From Caballeronia sordidicola (GTDB taxonomy: Bacteria > Pseudomonadota > Gammaproteobacteria > Burkholderiales > Burkholderiaceae), in the NCBI RefSeq assembly GCF_001544455.2, contig NZ_FCOC02000019.1, positions 1 to 64,000 on the forward strand: DNA of 64,000 bases, in the 5' to 3' direction. Shown here piece after piece: positions 16,745-25,423 of the stretch. The stretch's first letter is position 1; every line of letters begins with the position of its first letter. A program made the position numbers and the translations under genes. The notes under the pieces were generated by a model. The model was not told the origin of the DNA, did not search any database, and was given only the letters and a program-made list of their open reading frames with translations.

Positions 16745-17572
16745 GGCGTTGTCAGGTTGCGTGACGTGTCGGTTAAGATGGCGCAATGAAGAAATCGAAA
16801 TCACTCTGTCACGGTCACCGTTTCCCGGCAGGTGTCATCAGCTGTGCTGTTCGATGGTATTTTCGCTTCCAGTTGAGCCTGCGCGACATCGAGGAACTGC
16901 TTTTCGAGCGCGGCGTGATCGTGACCTACGAGACGATCCGATGCTGGTGTGACAAATTTGGTAAGGGTTTTGCGCATCGCGTCAAAGCCGCGCGCTGCAA
17001 GCCGGGTAGCACGTGGCACCTCGACGAAATGTTCGTCACGCTTCGTGGCGAACCCTACCTGCTGTGGCGTGCGGTTGACTAGCATGGCACCGAACTCGAC
17101 ATTCTGCTGCAAAAGCGGCGCGACAAAGCGGCTGCCAAACGCTTCTTCAAGCGTGTGCTGCGTTCGAGCCCTGTGCCGCGCAAGATCGTCACCGACCGGT
17201 TGCGCAGCTATCCGGTGGCAAAAGCCGAGATCCCGGAACTTGCGAACGTGAAGCACATATTTGTCAAAGCGGCGGCCCGACTGAACAATCGGGCCGAGAA
17301 CAGCCACCAACCGACACGCGAACGAGAGCGTCGCATGCGCGGCTTTCGCGACCCGAAACGGACACAGAAATTTCTCTCCTGCTTTGGGCCGATCCGCCAA
17401 TTTCGCGTTCAAGCGGCATCTGCTGCGCGCTTCACTTTATCGAAAACAACTCGCAGCCCGGTTTGTTGCATGGCGCGAATTCACCGAACACTCCCAAACT
17501 CCGTCGACTGCTTTCTGATCTGCCGTCACACCTGCCGTCGTGCTGCCTCACCCTCGGCAAGTTGACAATGCC
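16745..17572 (+). mobile_element. Decayed IS6-family insertion sequence, 828 bp
   Basis: Imperfect terminal inverted repeats are visible: GGCGTTGTCAGGTTGC at 16745-16760, and the reverse complement of 17557-17572, which reads GGCATTGTCAACTTGC (13 of 16 match). They enclose a single IS6-type transposase gene, and the total size is typical of the family. The flanking 8-mers (CTTCCGTT and CGCACGGC) do not match, so no target duplication remains. The element is fixed and non-autonomous because its transposase is broken. Confidence 0.85.
16786..17518 (+). pseudogene. IS6-family transposase with a nonsense mutation and a frameshift
   Basis: The frame starts MKKSKSLCHGHRFPAGVISC and contains the HTH region RDIEELLFERGVIVTYETIRCW. 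The first catalytic Asp is in TWHLDEMFVTL. At 17080 a TAG interrupts LLWRAVD/HGTELDILLQKRRDK, where CAG is expected. The frame resumes with the second Asp region (IVTDRLRSY) and the Glu region (NNRAENSHQPTRERER). Near 17400 two bases are missing after FGPIRQ, moving the true C-terminus (LLRASLYRKQLAARFVAWREF ... STAF) into another frame ending at 17518. Confidence 0.87.
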
Positions 17573-17652
17573 CGCACGGCCATTCCACTCGACTCCTTCT
17601 CCGTGCGGCGGTTCGCTGCCGGTCCCGTCATGCAACCCGCAGTGGCGCCCCC

Positions 17653-17990
17653 ATGAAATCGACCGTGGCGCTCAGTGAAGCGCGCGCGTTCATTGAAGCG
17701 CATTTCGACGAACCCGTGACGCTCGCGCAACTCGCGGAATCATCGGCGTTGAGCGTGCTGAGATTCGTCACGGTATTCCGCCAACAGTTCGGGTCGTCAC
17801 CGTACCGGTATTTGTGCGGCTTGCGATAAAACGCGCGCAGACGTTGCTGCTGGCCGGCGTGCCCAGTTCCATGGTCGCGGCTGAAGTCGGCTTCTTCGAC
17901 CAAAGCCATCTTGCGCGCCACTTCAAGCAGTTTTGCGGCATGACGCCCACCGCGTTTCTGAAGCGCGCGCGGCAAGACCGCCACGCACGA
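17653..17990 (+). pseudogene. AraC-family regulator remnant (DNA-binding domain, frameshifted)
   Basis: The remnant encodes only the AraC DNA-binding part. The first HTH is ALSEARAFIEAHFDEPVTLAQLAESSALSVLRF followed by VFRQQFGSSPYRYLCGLR. One base is lost near 17826, so a TAA ends this frame. The second half resumes in the next frame as IKRAQTLLLAGVPSSMVAAEVGFFDQSHLARHFKQFCGMTPTAFLKRARQ. No ligand-binding domain precedes it. The IS6 element ends 80 bp upstream and may have removed the 5' part. The natural stop is unclear, so the right boundary is approximate. Confidence 0.75.
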
Positions 17991-18004
17991 GCACAACGGC
18001 CTCG

Positions 18005-18976
18005 TCAGTTCAGCACCAGCCCCGCGCTTTTGAGCGCATTGCGCACGCCAAGACCGGGATACGCCGTCTCGACCGTGCGCATGTCCGCGCGCGTTTCTTC
18101 GATGATCCAGTCGCGCACCGATTTCACGATCGGCCGCAGCGACCTGTTTGGCGGCGAAACCAGGCAGCAGCGGCGGTGCGTTGCAGTCAGCTCCTGTTCG
18201 GCCGGCATCAGCGCGCCTTGCGCAATCCAGTGCGACACCACGTTCAGCCAGCCAAGCGCCACTCCCTGACCGAGCAGCGCGGCTTGAACCACGATGGCGT
18301 AATCGTTGAAACTGAGCATGTGCGCCGCTCGCCGCCGGTGCCCGGCGAATGCTGCAAAGCGGTCGTGCCAGCCGCGCTCTTCGTCGTCCATGACGATCAC
18401 CGTGTCTTCGTGCTCGCCTGCTGAGTTGACCGACCGTTGATCGTGATAGCGCTGGTTGCACACCGGCAGCAGGAGTTCGGGCATGACGAGGACGCTGTTT
18501 TCATCGATTTCGTCCTGAGTCACAAAACGCATGCCGAGGTCCACGTCGATCAGCGGACCGCCAATACGCCCCGAAATCAACTGGAACCGCAGGTCCACCG
18601 ACGGAAACGCCTTGTTGAGCCGGTTCATTCGCGGCATCAGCCAGTGCGTGGTAAAGGCGGTGGAAACCGAGAGGGTCACGGATTCCACGCCGGTCGAACG
18701 CGCTTCGATCTCGCGGATCGCCCCCTCTATACCGTTGAACCCCTCCGATATCTTCCCGTACAGGATGCGGCCGTTTTCCGTCAGTTCGATACCGCCGCGT
18801 GCGCGCTCGAACAATTGCACGCCGAGATGGTCTTCCATGCGCGCCAGCATCCGGCTGACCGCCGGCTGGCTCACATACAGTTCCTGTGCGGCGCGCGTGA
18901 AGTTTCCGCAGCGCGCCGCGGCCTCGAAAACAAACAGCGCGTTGGCGCTCGGCAGTTTCTTGCGTAGATTGGGCAT
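18005..18976 (-). CDS. LysR-family regulator of the GcvA type
   Basis: The 323-residue protein has the LysR winged HTH at residues 9-65 (ANALFVFEAAARCGNFTRAAQELYVSQPAVSRMLARMEDHLG). A periplasmic-binding-like effector domain follows (TLSVSTAFTTHWLMPRM ... PSVDLRFQLISGR). GcvA-like members control amino acid and amine catabolism. It is divergent from the ABC-transporter operon with a 124-bp spacer containing an inverted repeat, so it probably regulates that operon and itself. Confidence 0.9.
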   Translation of the reverse strand: MPNLRKKLPSANALFVFEAAARCGNFTRAAQELYVSQPAVSRMLARMEDHLGVQLFERARGGIELTENGRILYGKISEGFNGIEGAIREIEARSTGVESVTLSVSTAFTTHWLMPRMNRLNKAFPSVDLRFQLISGRIGGPLIDVDLGMRFVTQDEIDENSVLVMPELLLPVCNQRYHDQRSVNSAGEHEDTVIVMDDEERGWHDRFAAFAGHRRRAAHMLSFNDYAIVVQAALLGQGVALGWLNVVSHWIAQGALMPAEQELTATHRRCCLVSPPNRSLRPIVKSVRDWIIEETRADMRTVETAYPGLGVRNALKSAGLVLN

Positions 18977-19000
18977 GACCTCATGTTATGCCTGATCCAA

Positions 19001-19014
19001 CAATTCGGGAATTG
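19001..19014. promoter_or_regulatory. Inverted repeat between the LysR gene and the ABC operon
   Basis: CAATTCGGGAATTG is a perfect 6-bp inverted repeat with a 2-bp spacer, 25 bp from the LysR start and 87 bp from the ATPase start. It is AT-rich for this GC-rich region, and its position fits an autoregulatory LysR site. Binding is inferred. Confidence 0.45.
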
Positions 19015-19100
19015 CCGCCAATAAAAACGCGCCGTATATTCGATTCGACCGATGCATGAAAACCCATGCCCCGGCATGAATACCAACGAGAGATACCAGC

Positions 19101-20177
19101 ATGGATGCAAGGGCGAAAGCAGGAGTATCGATCCGCTCGGCTGCAAAGCGCTACGGCCCGGTTGTCGCACTCGACGACGTTTCGCTCGATATCGCGCCTG
19201 GCGAATTCGTCTCGTTGCTCGGGCCTTCGGGTTCCGGCAAGACGACCTTGCTGGGCATTCTCGGCGGGTTCGTCCAGCCGAGCTCCGGCTCGGTCTGGGT
19301 CGGCGATCGCGACATTACATTCGCGCCGCCGCACAAGCGTGACATCGGGATCGTCTTTCAGAACTACGCGCTGTTTCCGCATATGAGCGTAGGCGAAAAC
19401 GTCGCGTTTCCGTTGCGCGCGCGACGTCAGCCAAAGGCCGGATGGGCGCGCAAGGTTTCCGACGCGCTTGCCATGGTGGAGCTCGGTGGATATGAAAGCC
19501 GCGGCATCAGCCAGTTGTCGGGCGGGCAGCGCCAGCGCGTTGCCCTCGCGCGCGCCATGGTGTTCGAGCCGCAACTGATCCTGATGGACGAACCGCTTTC
19601 GGCGCTCGACAAGCAACTGCGCGAAACCATGCAGATCGAACTGCGGCGCCTGCACAGGAAACTCGAGGCGACCATTGTCTACGTGACGCACGACCAGCGT
19701 GAGGCGCTGACCATGAGCGACCGCGTCGCCGTGATGCGCAACGGCAAACTTGTGCAGATCGACACACCCGAGCGTCTCTATGACCGGCCTTGCGATGCGT
19801 TCGTCGCGAGTTTCATCGGCGAGGCGTCCATGTTGCCCGTCAAGCGTGCCGGAGAAGACGCCGTGATGCTCGGCAACACGCTGTTGCGCACCGCGCATCC
19901 GCTGCCGCATGGCGACACGCTCCTGCTTGCGGTGCAAACGGAGAAACTCGTCATCGACACCGCGCTGAACCACGCCGGCGTGAACCGGCTTGTCTGCCGC
20001 GTCACTGAAGTGTTGTACCAGGGCGAAAGCCTGCGTGTGTTCGCAACGCTTGCCGACGGCACGGCCATCAGCCTGCGTCAACCCGGCAGTCACGACGCCC
20101 GTCAGCGCATTCCGGCTGCGGGCTCGCAAATGACGGTCGTGCTCGATCCGCAGGACACCATCGTCGTGCCTGGCTGA
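19101..20177 (+). CDS. PotA-like ABC transporter ATPase
   Basis: The 358-residue protein is the ATPase of a polyamine/opine-type importer. Walker A is GPSGSGKTT (about residues 42-50), followed by a Q-loop in VFQNYALFPHM, signature LSGGQRQRVALARA, Walker B LILMDEPLSALD and the H-loop VTHDQ. A C-terminal TOBE domain (about 280-355) is typical of the PotA/FbpC group. It opens the plus-strand operon. The two permeases lie two genes downstream and the binding protein is encoded in the convergent operon. Confidence 0.93.
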   Translation: MDARAKAGVSIRSAAKRYGPVVALDDVSLDIAPGEFVSLLGPSGSGKTTLLGILGGFVQPSSGSVWVGDRDITFAPPHKRDIGIVFQNYALFPHMSVGENVAFPLRARRQPKAGWARKVSDALAMVELGGYESRGISQLSGGQRQRVALARAMVFEPQLILMDEPLSALDKQLRETMQIELRRLHRKLEATIVYVTHDQREALTMSDRVAVMRNGKLVQIDTPERLYDRPCDAFVASFIGEASMLPVKRAGEDAVMLGNTLLRTAHPLPHGDTLLLAVQTEKLVIDTALNHAGVNRLVCRVTEVLYQGESLRVFATLADGTAISLRQPGSHDARQRIPAAGSQMTVVLDPQDTIVVPG

Positions 20178-20243
20178 ATCTTTCCAACACGTATTTGCTT
20201 AGGATCAGTGCGTGTTATTTGACAAACTACAGAGGATAACGAA

Positions 20244-20954
20244 ATGAAACTGACAGACTTCAAGGTGTTGACGTTCGATGTGGTGGGAACGCTGATCGAT
20301 TTCGAGCGGGGCGTGCTGGCTTCCGTGCGGCGTCTCGGTGGCGACGCGGCCCGCGATCTCACCGACGACCAGATCTTCGAGCCCTACATGCGTGGCCGCG
20401 CGGCTTATCCAGGCCGCTCGAGCAAGGCGATGTCGAAGGTCTACCAGTCGCTTGCGAACGAACTCGGCCTGCCGTCGGACGACCAGACCGCCGCCGCATT
20501 CCAGCGCGACGTACTCGACTGGCCCGCATTCGAGGATTCCGTCGCAGCGTTGAAGCGCTTGCGCAAGCACTTCCGGCTCGTCGCGATGACCAATGCGGAC
20601 CGCGTCGCCTTGTCGTCGTATGCACATACGCTCGGCGATCCGTTCGACGATACCGTCTGCTGTGACGAGACGGGCGTCGCAAAACCGAATCCGCAATTCT
20701 TTGCCTACAACCGCGGTCGGCAAGCCGCGTTCGGCTACAAGTTCGGCGAGATCCTGCATACGGCGCAAAGCCAGTATCACGACATCGGCGTCGCGACCGA
20801 ACTCGGTTATTCGACATGCTGGATCGAGCGGCGCCAGGGACAAAAGGGATTCGGCGCAACGCCGACGCCCGATGCTGTAACGGCGCCGACCTTCAAGTTC
20901 GCGACGCTTGGCGCGCTCGCCGACGCGGTCGAAGCAGAAGCGCGCGCAGCATGA
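20244..20954 (+). CDS. HAD-superfamily hydrolase, haloacid-dehalogenase type II-like
   Basis: The 236-residue protein has HAD motif I FDVVGTLIDF with the nucleophilic Asp, motif II VAMTNAD and motif III Lys in GVAKPNPQFF. A helical cap spans residues 17-100. True L-2-haloacid dehalogenases read VSSNxWD in the last motif; this protein reads TAQSQYHDIGVA, so dehalogenation is doubtful and a phosphatase or other role is possible. An AGAGGATAACGAA leader precedes the ATG. Its stop overlaps the FAD oxidase start, so the pair is coupled. A similar HAD-FAD pair occurs at 37.3-39.3 kb. Confidence 0.85.
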   Translation: MKLTDFKVLTFDVVGTLIDFERGVLASVRRLGGDAARDLTDDQIFEPYMRGRAAYPGRSSKAMSKVYQSLANELGLPSDDQTAAAFQRDVLDWPAFEDSVAALKRLRKHFRLVAMTNADRVALSSYAHTLGDPFDDTVCCDETGVAKPNPQFFAYNRGRQAAFGYKFGEILHTAQSQYHDIGVATELGYSTCWIERRQGQKGFGATPTPDAVTAPTFKFATLGALADAVEAEARAA

Positions 20955-22267
20955 TGAACACGCCGCCGGCACGGCCGCTTGCGCCTTCGTTATGGCGGGC
21001 CATGGCGGGTCCGGAACCCGTGCCGCGCGCCCCGCTTGCATGCGATATCGACACGGATGTCGCGATTATCGGCGCGGGGTATTCAGGTTTGTCGGCGGCG
21101 CATGCGTTGCATGAACGCGGCGTGCGGGCAGTCGTGCTCGACGCCAATCCGGTCGGCTGGGGCGCGAGCGGTCGTAATGGCGGTGTGGTGTCGTCGAAGT
21201 TTCGCTTGTCGTTTCCGGCCATCGAGCGCATGCACGGACTCGAAGCCGCACGTACGATGCACCGGCTCGCGCATGACGGCGTGCGCATGGTGGAAAGGTT
21301 CATCGACGAATTCAAGCTCGAAAGCGCGCGCTTCGAACATACCGGAAGCCTGCGGTGCGCCCACACCGAACGTGCATTGCAAGGCATCCGCGCGGAGGCC
21401 GACTGGGTACGCACGCAATTGGGCGACACCTCCATGTCGGTACTCTCGCGTGCGGAGACGCAGCACGAGACCGGCTCGAAAGCGTTTGTCGGCAGCGCGC
21501 TGAGTGCCGACGCAGGCACGATCCTTCCGCTTCACTATGTTCGCGGCATGGCCGACGGGCTGACGCAACGCAACGTCGCGATTCATGAAGATACCCCGGT
21601 GCTGGACATGCATCGCCTGGACGGCGGTGCGGGCGCGATTCTGCGTACGCCGAATGCAACCGTGCGGGCAAAGCAGGTGATTGTCGGGACGAACGCATAC
21701 TCGAACCTGACGCCTGCGACATCGGACTATCAGCGCGAACTCGTGCCGTTTCGCAGCGCGATGATAGCGACAGCCCGTCTATCTCCCGAACTCGATGCCC
21801 GCTTGATGGCGAATCGCCGGAGTTATACGGAAACCCGGCGCATGATGAAGTGGTTCCGCAAGGTCGATGGCCGCATGTTGTTCGGTGGCCGCGACGCGTT
21901 CGGCAAGGAAGGGCAGACGACGGGTTTCGACGCACTGCGGCGCGCCATGGCAGGGCTGTTTCCGGAGCTCGCGGACGTGCCGGTGGAGTATCAGTGGTCG
22001 GGATATGTAGGCATGACTTTCAATTCGTTGCCGCATGTAGGCCGCAGCGACGACGTCACGACTTTTTGTCTGGGCTATAACGGAGCAGGCATTGCAATGG
22101 CGAGCCTGCTCGGCCGGCACGCAGCGGCGCTCGCCTTGGGCGAGCGGCCAGAGTTGTCGCTGCTGGCTTCAGCCGGGCTCAACCCCGTGCCATTCCATTC
22201 GTTGCGCGCGCCGGGGGTTCGCCTCGTCGCTGCGTGGTACCAGTTCCTCGACGCCGTAGGTGCATGA
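20951..22267 (+). CDS. FAD-dependent amine oxidoreductase (PuuB/DAO family)
   Basis: The 438-residue protein has a dinucleotide-binding motif DVAIIGAGYSGLSAAHAL near residue 36, the flavin-contacting GWGASGRNGGVVSS loop, and the C-terminal YSGYVGMTFNSLPHVG-like signature here reading WSGYVGMTFNSLPHVG. It most resembles gamma-glutamylputrescine oxidase-type enzymes that oxidise a secondary or primary amine to an aldehyde. The ATG at 20951 overlaps the HAD stop. The next permease start overlaps its own stop, so transport and oxidation are tightly coupled. Confidence 0.88.
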   Translation: MMNTPPARPLAPSLWRAMAGPEPVPRAPLACDIDTDVAIIGAGYSGLSAAHALHERGVRAVVLDANPVGWGASGRNGGVVSSKFRLSFPAIERMHGLEAARTMHRLAHDGVRMVERFIDEFKLESARFEHTGSLRCAHTERALQGIRAEADWVRTQLGDTSMSVLSRAETQHETGSKAFVGSALSADAGTILPLHYVRGMADGLTQRNVAIHEDTPVLDMHRLDGGAGAILRTPNATVRAKQVIVGTNAYSNLTPATSDYQRELVPFRSAMIATARLSPELDARLMANRRSYTETRRMMKWFRKVDGRMLFGGRDAFGKEGQTTGFDALRRAMAGLFPELADVPVEYQWSGYVGMTFNSLPHVGRSDDVTTFCLGYNGAGIAMASLLGRHAAALALGERPELSLLASAGLNPVPFHSLRAPGVRLVAAWYQFLDAVGA

Positions 22268-23172
22268 TGTCAATCGCCAACCGGACTATTTCAGGGCAGG
22301 GCACGGCCGTCATCCCGCGCTCGGACCCTTTTCGGCAATACCAGCGTCGCGAAGACCGGACGATGTGGCTGCTGATGACGCCCGCGCTCGTCGTGATCGT
22401 GTTGCTGCTGGTGGTGCCGCTCGTGTGGCTGTCGTGGCAGTCCATCTGGAACCACGGCTTCACGCTCGCGAATTACGAGCGGGTGTTCACCGGCGTGTAT
22501 CTCGATACCTTCCTGCTGACGTTCAAGCTCAGCTTTATCGTGACGGTCATAACGCTATTGCTGGGTTATCCGGTCGCTTACCTCGCCGCGTCCGTCTCGC
22601 CCAGATTCAGCGCGCTGATCCTCGGCATGGTGATCCTGCCGTTCTGGACCAGCGTGCTCGTGCGCACCTACGCCTGGCTCGTCTTGCTGCAGCGCACCGG
22701 CGTCGTCAACAAGCTGCTGATGGCAAGCGCCCTCACCGACCACCCGCTGCAACTCGGCTACAACCAGATCGGTACGGTAATCGCCATGGTGCACATCCTG
22801 CTGCCGTTCATGGTGCTGCCGCTCTATTCCGCGATGCAGAAGATCCCCGCGAACCTCTCGCATGCCGGCGCGAGCCTCGGCGGCTCGCCGCTGCACGTAT
22901 TCCTGCGGGTGTTCCTGCCGTTATCCATGAGTGGCGTGATTGCGGGCGTGACGCTCGTTTTCATCCTGTGCCTGGGTTTCTATATCACGCCCGAACTCAT
23001 GGGCGGCGGCAAGTCGGTGATGGTGTCCATGGTCGTGAGTCGCAACGTGGAGATCTACAACAGCTGGGGCGCGGCGAGTGCGGTCAGTGTGGTGCTGCTG
23101 GTCTGCGTGTTCGCCATCTTTTATGCAGCGAGCCGCGTGGTGCCGCTCGAAAAGACGTTGGGGGCAAAATGA
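22264..23172 (+). CDS. ABC transporter permease, PotB-like
   Basis: The 302-residue protein has six predicted membrane helices, starting at WLLMTPALVVIVLLLVVPLVWL. The EAA-type coupling loop is visible at NLSHAGASLGGSPLHVFLRVFLPLS. It pairs with the PotC-like permease whose start overlaps its stop (ATGA at 23169). Start at the first of two ATG codons, which overlaps the upstream stop. Confidence 0.9.
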   Translation: MMSIANRTISGQGTAVIPRSDPFRQYQRREDRTMWLLMTPALVVIVLLLVVPLVWLSWQSIWNHGFTLANYERVFTGVYLDTFLLTFKLSFIVTVITLLLGYPVAYLAASVSPRFSALILGMVILPFWTSVLVRTYAWLVLLQRTGVVNKLLMASALTDHPLQLGYNQIGTVIAMVHILLPFMVLPLYSAMQKIPANLSHAGASLGGSPLHVFLRVFLPLSMSGVIAGVTLVFILCLGFYITPELMGGGKSVMVSMVVSRNVEIYNSWGAASAVSVVLLVCVFAIFYAASRVVPLEKTLGAK

Positions 23173-23960
23173 ACCGACTCTCTTTCGCACGCGTGGCGCT
23201 GGCAGCCGGAGTGGTGGCCATCCTCGTTTTCCTGATGGTGCCCATCCTGATCGTCGTGCCGCTGTCTTTCTCCGACACCCGCTTCATGACCTTCCCGCCG
23301 CCCGGATATTCCCTGCGCTGGTATCACACGTTCTTCGGCAATCCCGCGTGGATAGACGCAGCACGCACCACGCTGATTGCCTCGGTATGCGCGTCGCTCC
23401 TGGCCACGCCATTGGGCGTGGCTGCCGCCTACGCGATCCAGAACGGGACGCATCGGGTCATGCGGTACGCGCGGACCTTGCTGATGCTGCCGTTAATGGT
23501 GCCGATCATTATCGTGGCGGTCGGGGTTTTCTTCGTGTACTCACAGGCCGGTTACGTGAACACCCTGGGCGGCCTGATCCTCGCCGATACCATGCTCGGG
23601 CTGCCGTATGTCCTGATCGCAGTCGGCGCGGATCTTCGCACCTTCGATCCCACGCAGGAAATGGTGGCACGCAGTCTCGGCATGAATCGGTTTCGCAGCT
23701 TCATGACGGTCACGCTGCCGCAGATCCGCTCGAGCGTGATCTCGGGTGCGGTGTTCGTCTTCATTCAGGCGCTCGATGAAACCGTCGTGGCGCTGTTCGT
23801 TTCAGGAGGCGCCAACCAGACGCTGACGCGCCGCATGTTTGTCACGCTGCGCGACGAAATCGATCCGACCATTGCCGCGATCAGCACCATGCTGACAGCG
23901 ATCACATTGTGCCTCGTGATGATCGTGGTGGTTAGCCGCAAGTCGGCCGCGCGGGTTTGA
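23169..23960 (+). CDS. ABC transporter permease, PotC-like
   Basis: The 263-residue protein has six helices, beginning VALAAGVVAILVFLMVPILIVVPL. The EAA loop reads QEMVARSLGMNRFRSFMTVTLPQI. It is the second inner-membrane subunit of the importer. Family members import putrescine, spermidine, opines and related amines, and the adjacent amine oxidase and aldehyde dehydrogenase fit such a substrate. Confidence 0.92.
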   Translation: MNRLSFARVALAAGVVAILVFLMVPILIVVPLSFSDTRFMTFPPPGYSLRWYHTFFGNPAWIDAARTTLIASVCASLLATPLGVAAAYAIQNGTHRVMRYARTLLMLPLMVPIIIVAVGVFFVYSQAGYVNTLGGLILADTMLGLPYVLIAVGADLRTFDPTQEMVARSLGMNRFRSFMTVTLPQIRSSVISGAVFVFIQALDETVVALFVSGGANQTLTRRMFVTLRDEIDPTIAAISTMLTAITLCLVMIVVVSRKSAARV

Positions 23961-23985
23961 GTGCATTAACCAAGAGGTCATCTCG

Positions 23986-25413
23986 ATGAATCACGCGTTA
24001 CAGTTTTATATCGGCGGTGAGTGGGTGGAACCGCTGGGCCCGGAGCGGCTTGGCGTGACCGATCCGTGCACCGAGGAAACGTTCGCTGAGATCGCCATGG
24101 GGACGCCGGCCGATATCGACCGCGCGGCGGCCGCGGCGCGTCGTGCGTTCACCTCGTTTGCGGCGACATCGCCCGACGAGCGGCTTGCGCTGATCCGCAA
24201 GATCCTGGCCGCCTATGCGGAACGCTACGAAGAAATGGCACGCGTCATTTCACGCGAAATCGGGGCACCGCGCGCGCTTGCGCACGGCTGGCAAGCGGGA
24301 CTCGGCACGCGCCATCTGAATGAACTGATCCGCACATGCGAGGCGTTTGTCTGGCAGCGCATGAAAGGCACGACGCTGATCACGTACGAGCCGATAGGCG
24401 TAGCCGCGTTGATCACGCCATGGAACTGGCCGATCAACCAGATTGTCTGCAAGGTCGCACCCGCGATTGCGGCGGGCTGCACGATGGTGCTCAAACCCAG
24501 CGAAGTGTCGCCGCTCAACGCACTCCTGTTCGCTGAAGTGCTCGACGCCGCAGGCGTACCTGCCGGCGTGTTCAACCTCGTCAATGGTGACGGTCCGCTC
24601 GCCGGCGCTGCGCTGTGCAGTCATCCCGACGTGGACATGGTGTCGTTCACCGGTTCGACTCGCGCGGGTATCGAGATTGCCCGGCTTGCGGCGCCCACCG
24701 TCAAGCGCGTGCACCAGGAACTCGGCGGCAAGTCTGCCAATATTATCCTCGACGATGCCGAACTTACCGCCGCGGTCACATCCGGCGTCAACGCGTGCTT
24801 CGGCAACAGCGGGCAGTCGTGCAACGCGCCCACGCGGATGTTCGTGCCGGCCGCGCGTCATGCCGAAGCGGTGACGATCGCGCGCGAGGCGGCGCAAAAG
24901 CACGTTGTCGGCGCCGCCGACGATGCAGACACGACGCTCGGTCCAGTCGTGAGCGCGGTGCAGTTCGACCGCATTCAACGGCAGATCCAGCAGGGTATCG
25001 AGGAAGGTGCGGAGCTGGTCACGGGCGGCACCGGGCGTCCCGAAGGATTGGCGCATGGCTATTACGTGCGTCCCACCGTCTTCGCCGGCGTGCGGCCCGA
25101 CATGGCCATTGCCCGCGATGAAATCTTCGGCCCCGTTCTGTCGATACTGCCTTACGACGACGAAGAGCATGCCATTGCGATGGCAAACGACAGCGTCTTC
25201 GGCCTCGCAGCCTATGTGCAGTCCGGTGACCACGAGCATGCGCGACGTGTCGCGTTCCGTCTGCGTGCGGGGAGCGTGCATATCAACTACCCGGCTTGGG
25301 ACGCGGGCGCACCGTTCGGCGGTTTCAGGCAATCGGGCAACGGCCGCGAGTATGGCGAGTGGGGATTGGAGGCGTTTCTCGAAGTGAAGGGCATCGTGGG
25401 ATACGCCGCGTGA
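23986..25413 (+). CDS. NAD(P)-dependent aldehyde dehydrogenase
   Basis: The 475-residue protein has the ALDH signatures: TPWNWPINQIVCKVAPAIAAG, the general-base Glu in HQELGGKSANI, and the nucleophilic Cys in GNSGQSCNAPTR. FGPVLSILPYDDEEHAI and PFGGFRQSGNGREYGEWG close the fold. It would oxidise the aldehyde released by the FAD oxidase two genes upstream. It is the last gene of the plus-strand operon, 25 bp after the permease, and converges on the GMC gene with a 10-bp gap. Confidence 0.92.
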   Translation: MNHALQFYIGGEWVEPLGPERLGVTDPCTEETFAEIAMGTPADIDRAAAAARRAFTSFAATSPDERLALIRKILAAYAERYEEMARVISREIGAPRALAHGWQAGLGTRHLNELIRTCEAFVWQRMKGTTLITYEPIGVAALITPWNWPINQIVCKVAPAIAAGCTMVLKPSEVSPLNALLFAEVLDAAGVPAGVFNLVNGDGPLAGAALCSHPDVDMVSFTGSTRAGIEIARLAAPTVKRVHQELGGKSANIILDDAELTAAVTSGVNACFGNSGQSCNAPTRMFVPAARHAEAVTIAREAAQKHVVGAADDADTTLGPVVSAVQFDRIQRQIQQGIEEGAELVTGGTGRPEGLAHGYYVRPTVFAGVRPDMAIARDEIFGPVLSILPYDDEEHAIAMANDSVFGLAAYVQSGDHEHARRVAFRLRAGSVHINYPAWDAGAPFGGFRQSGNGREYGEWGLEAFLEVKGIVGYAA

Positions 25414-25423
25414 TCACGATGCT

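Noticed and set aside
16737..17580. 8-bp target duplication around the IS6 element
   Set aside because: The flanks CTTCCGTT and CGCACGGC do not match.
22260..23960. 566-codon open frame across both permease genes on the plus strand
   Set aside because: It is a shadow: it runs out of frame through the first permease and only joins the second permease's frame late. The ATGA overlap and membrane-helix content support two separate permeases.
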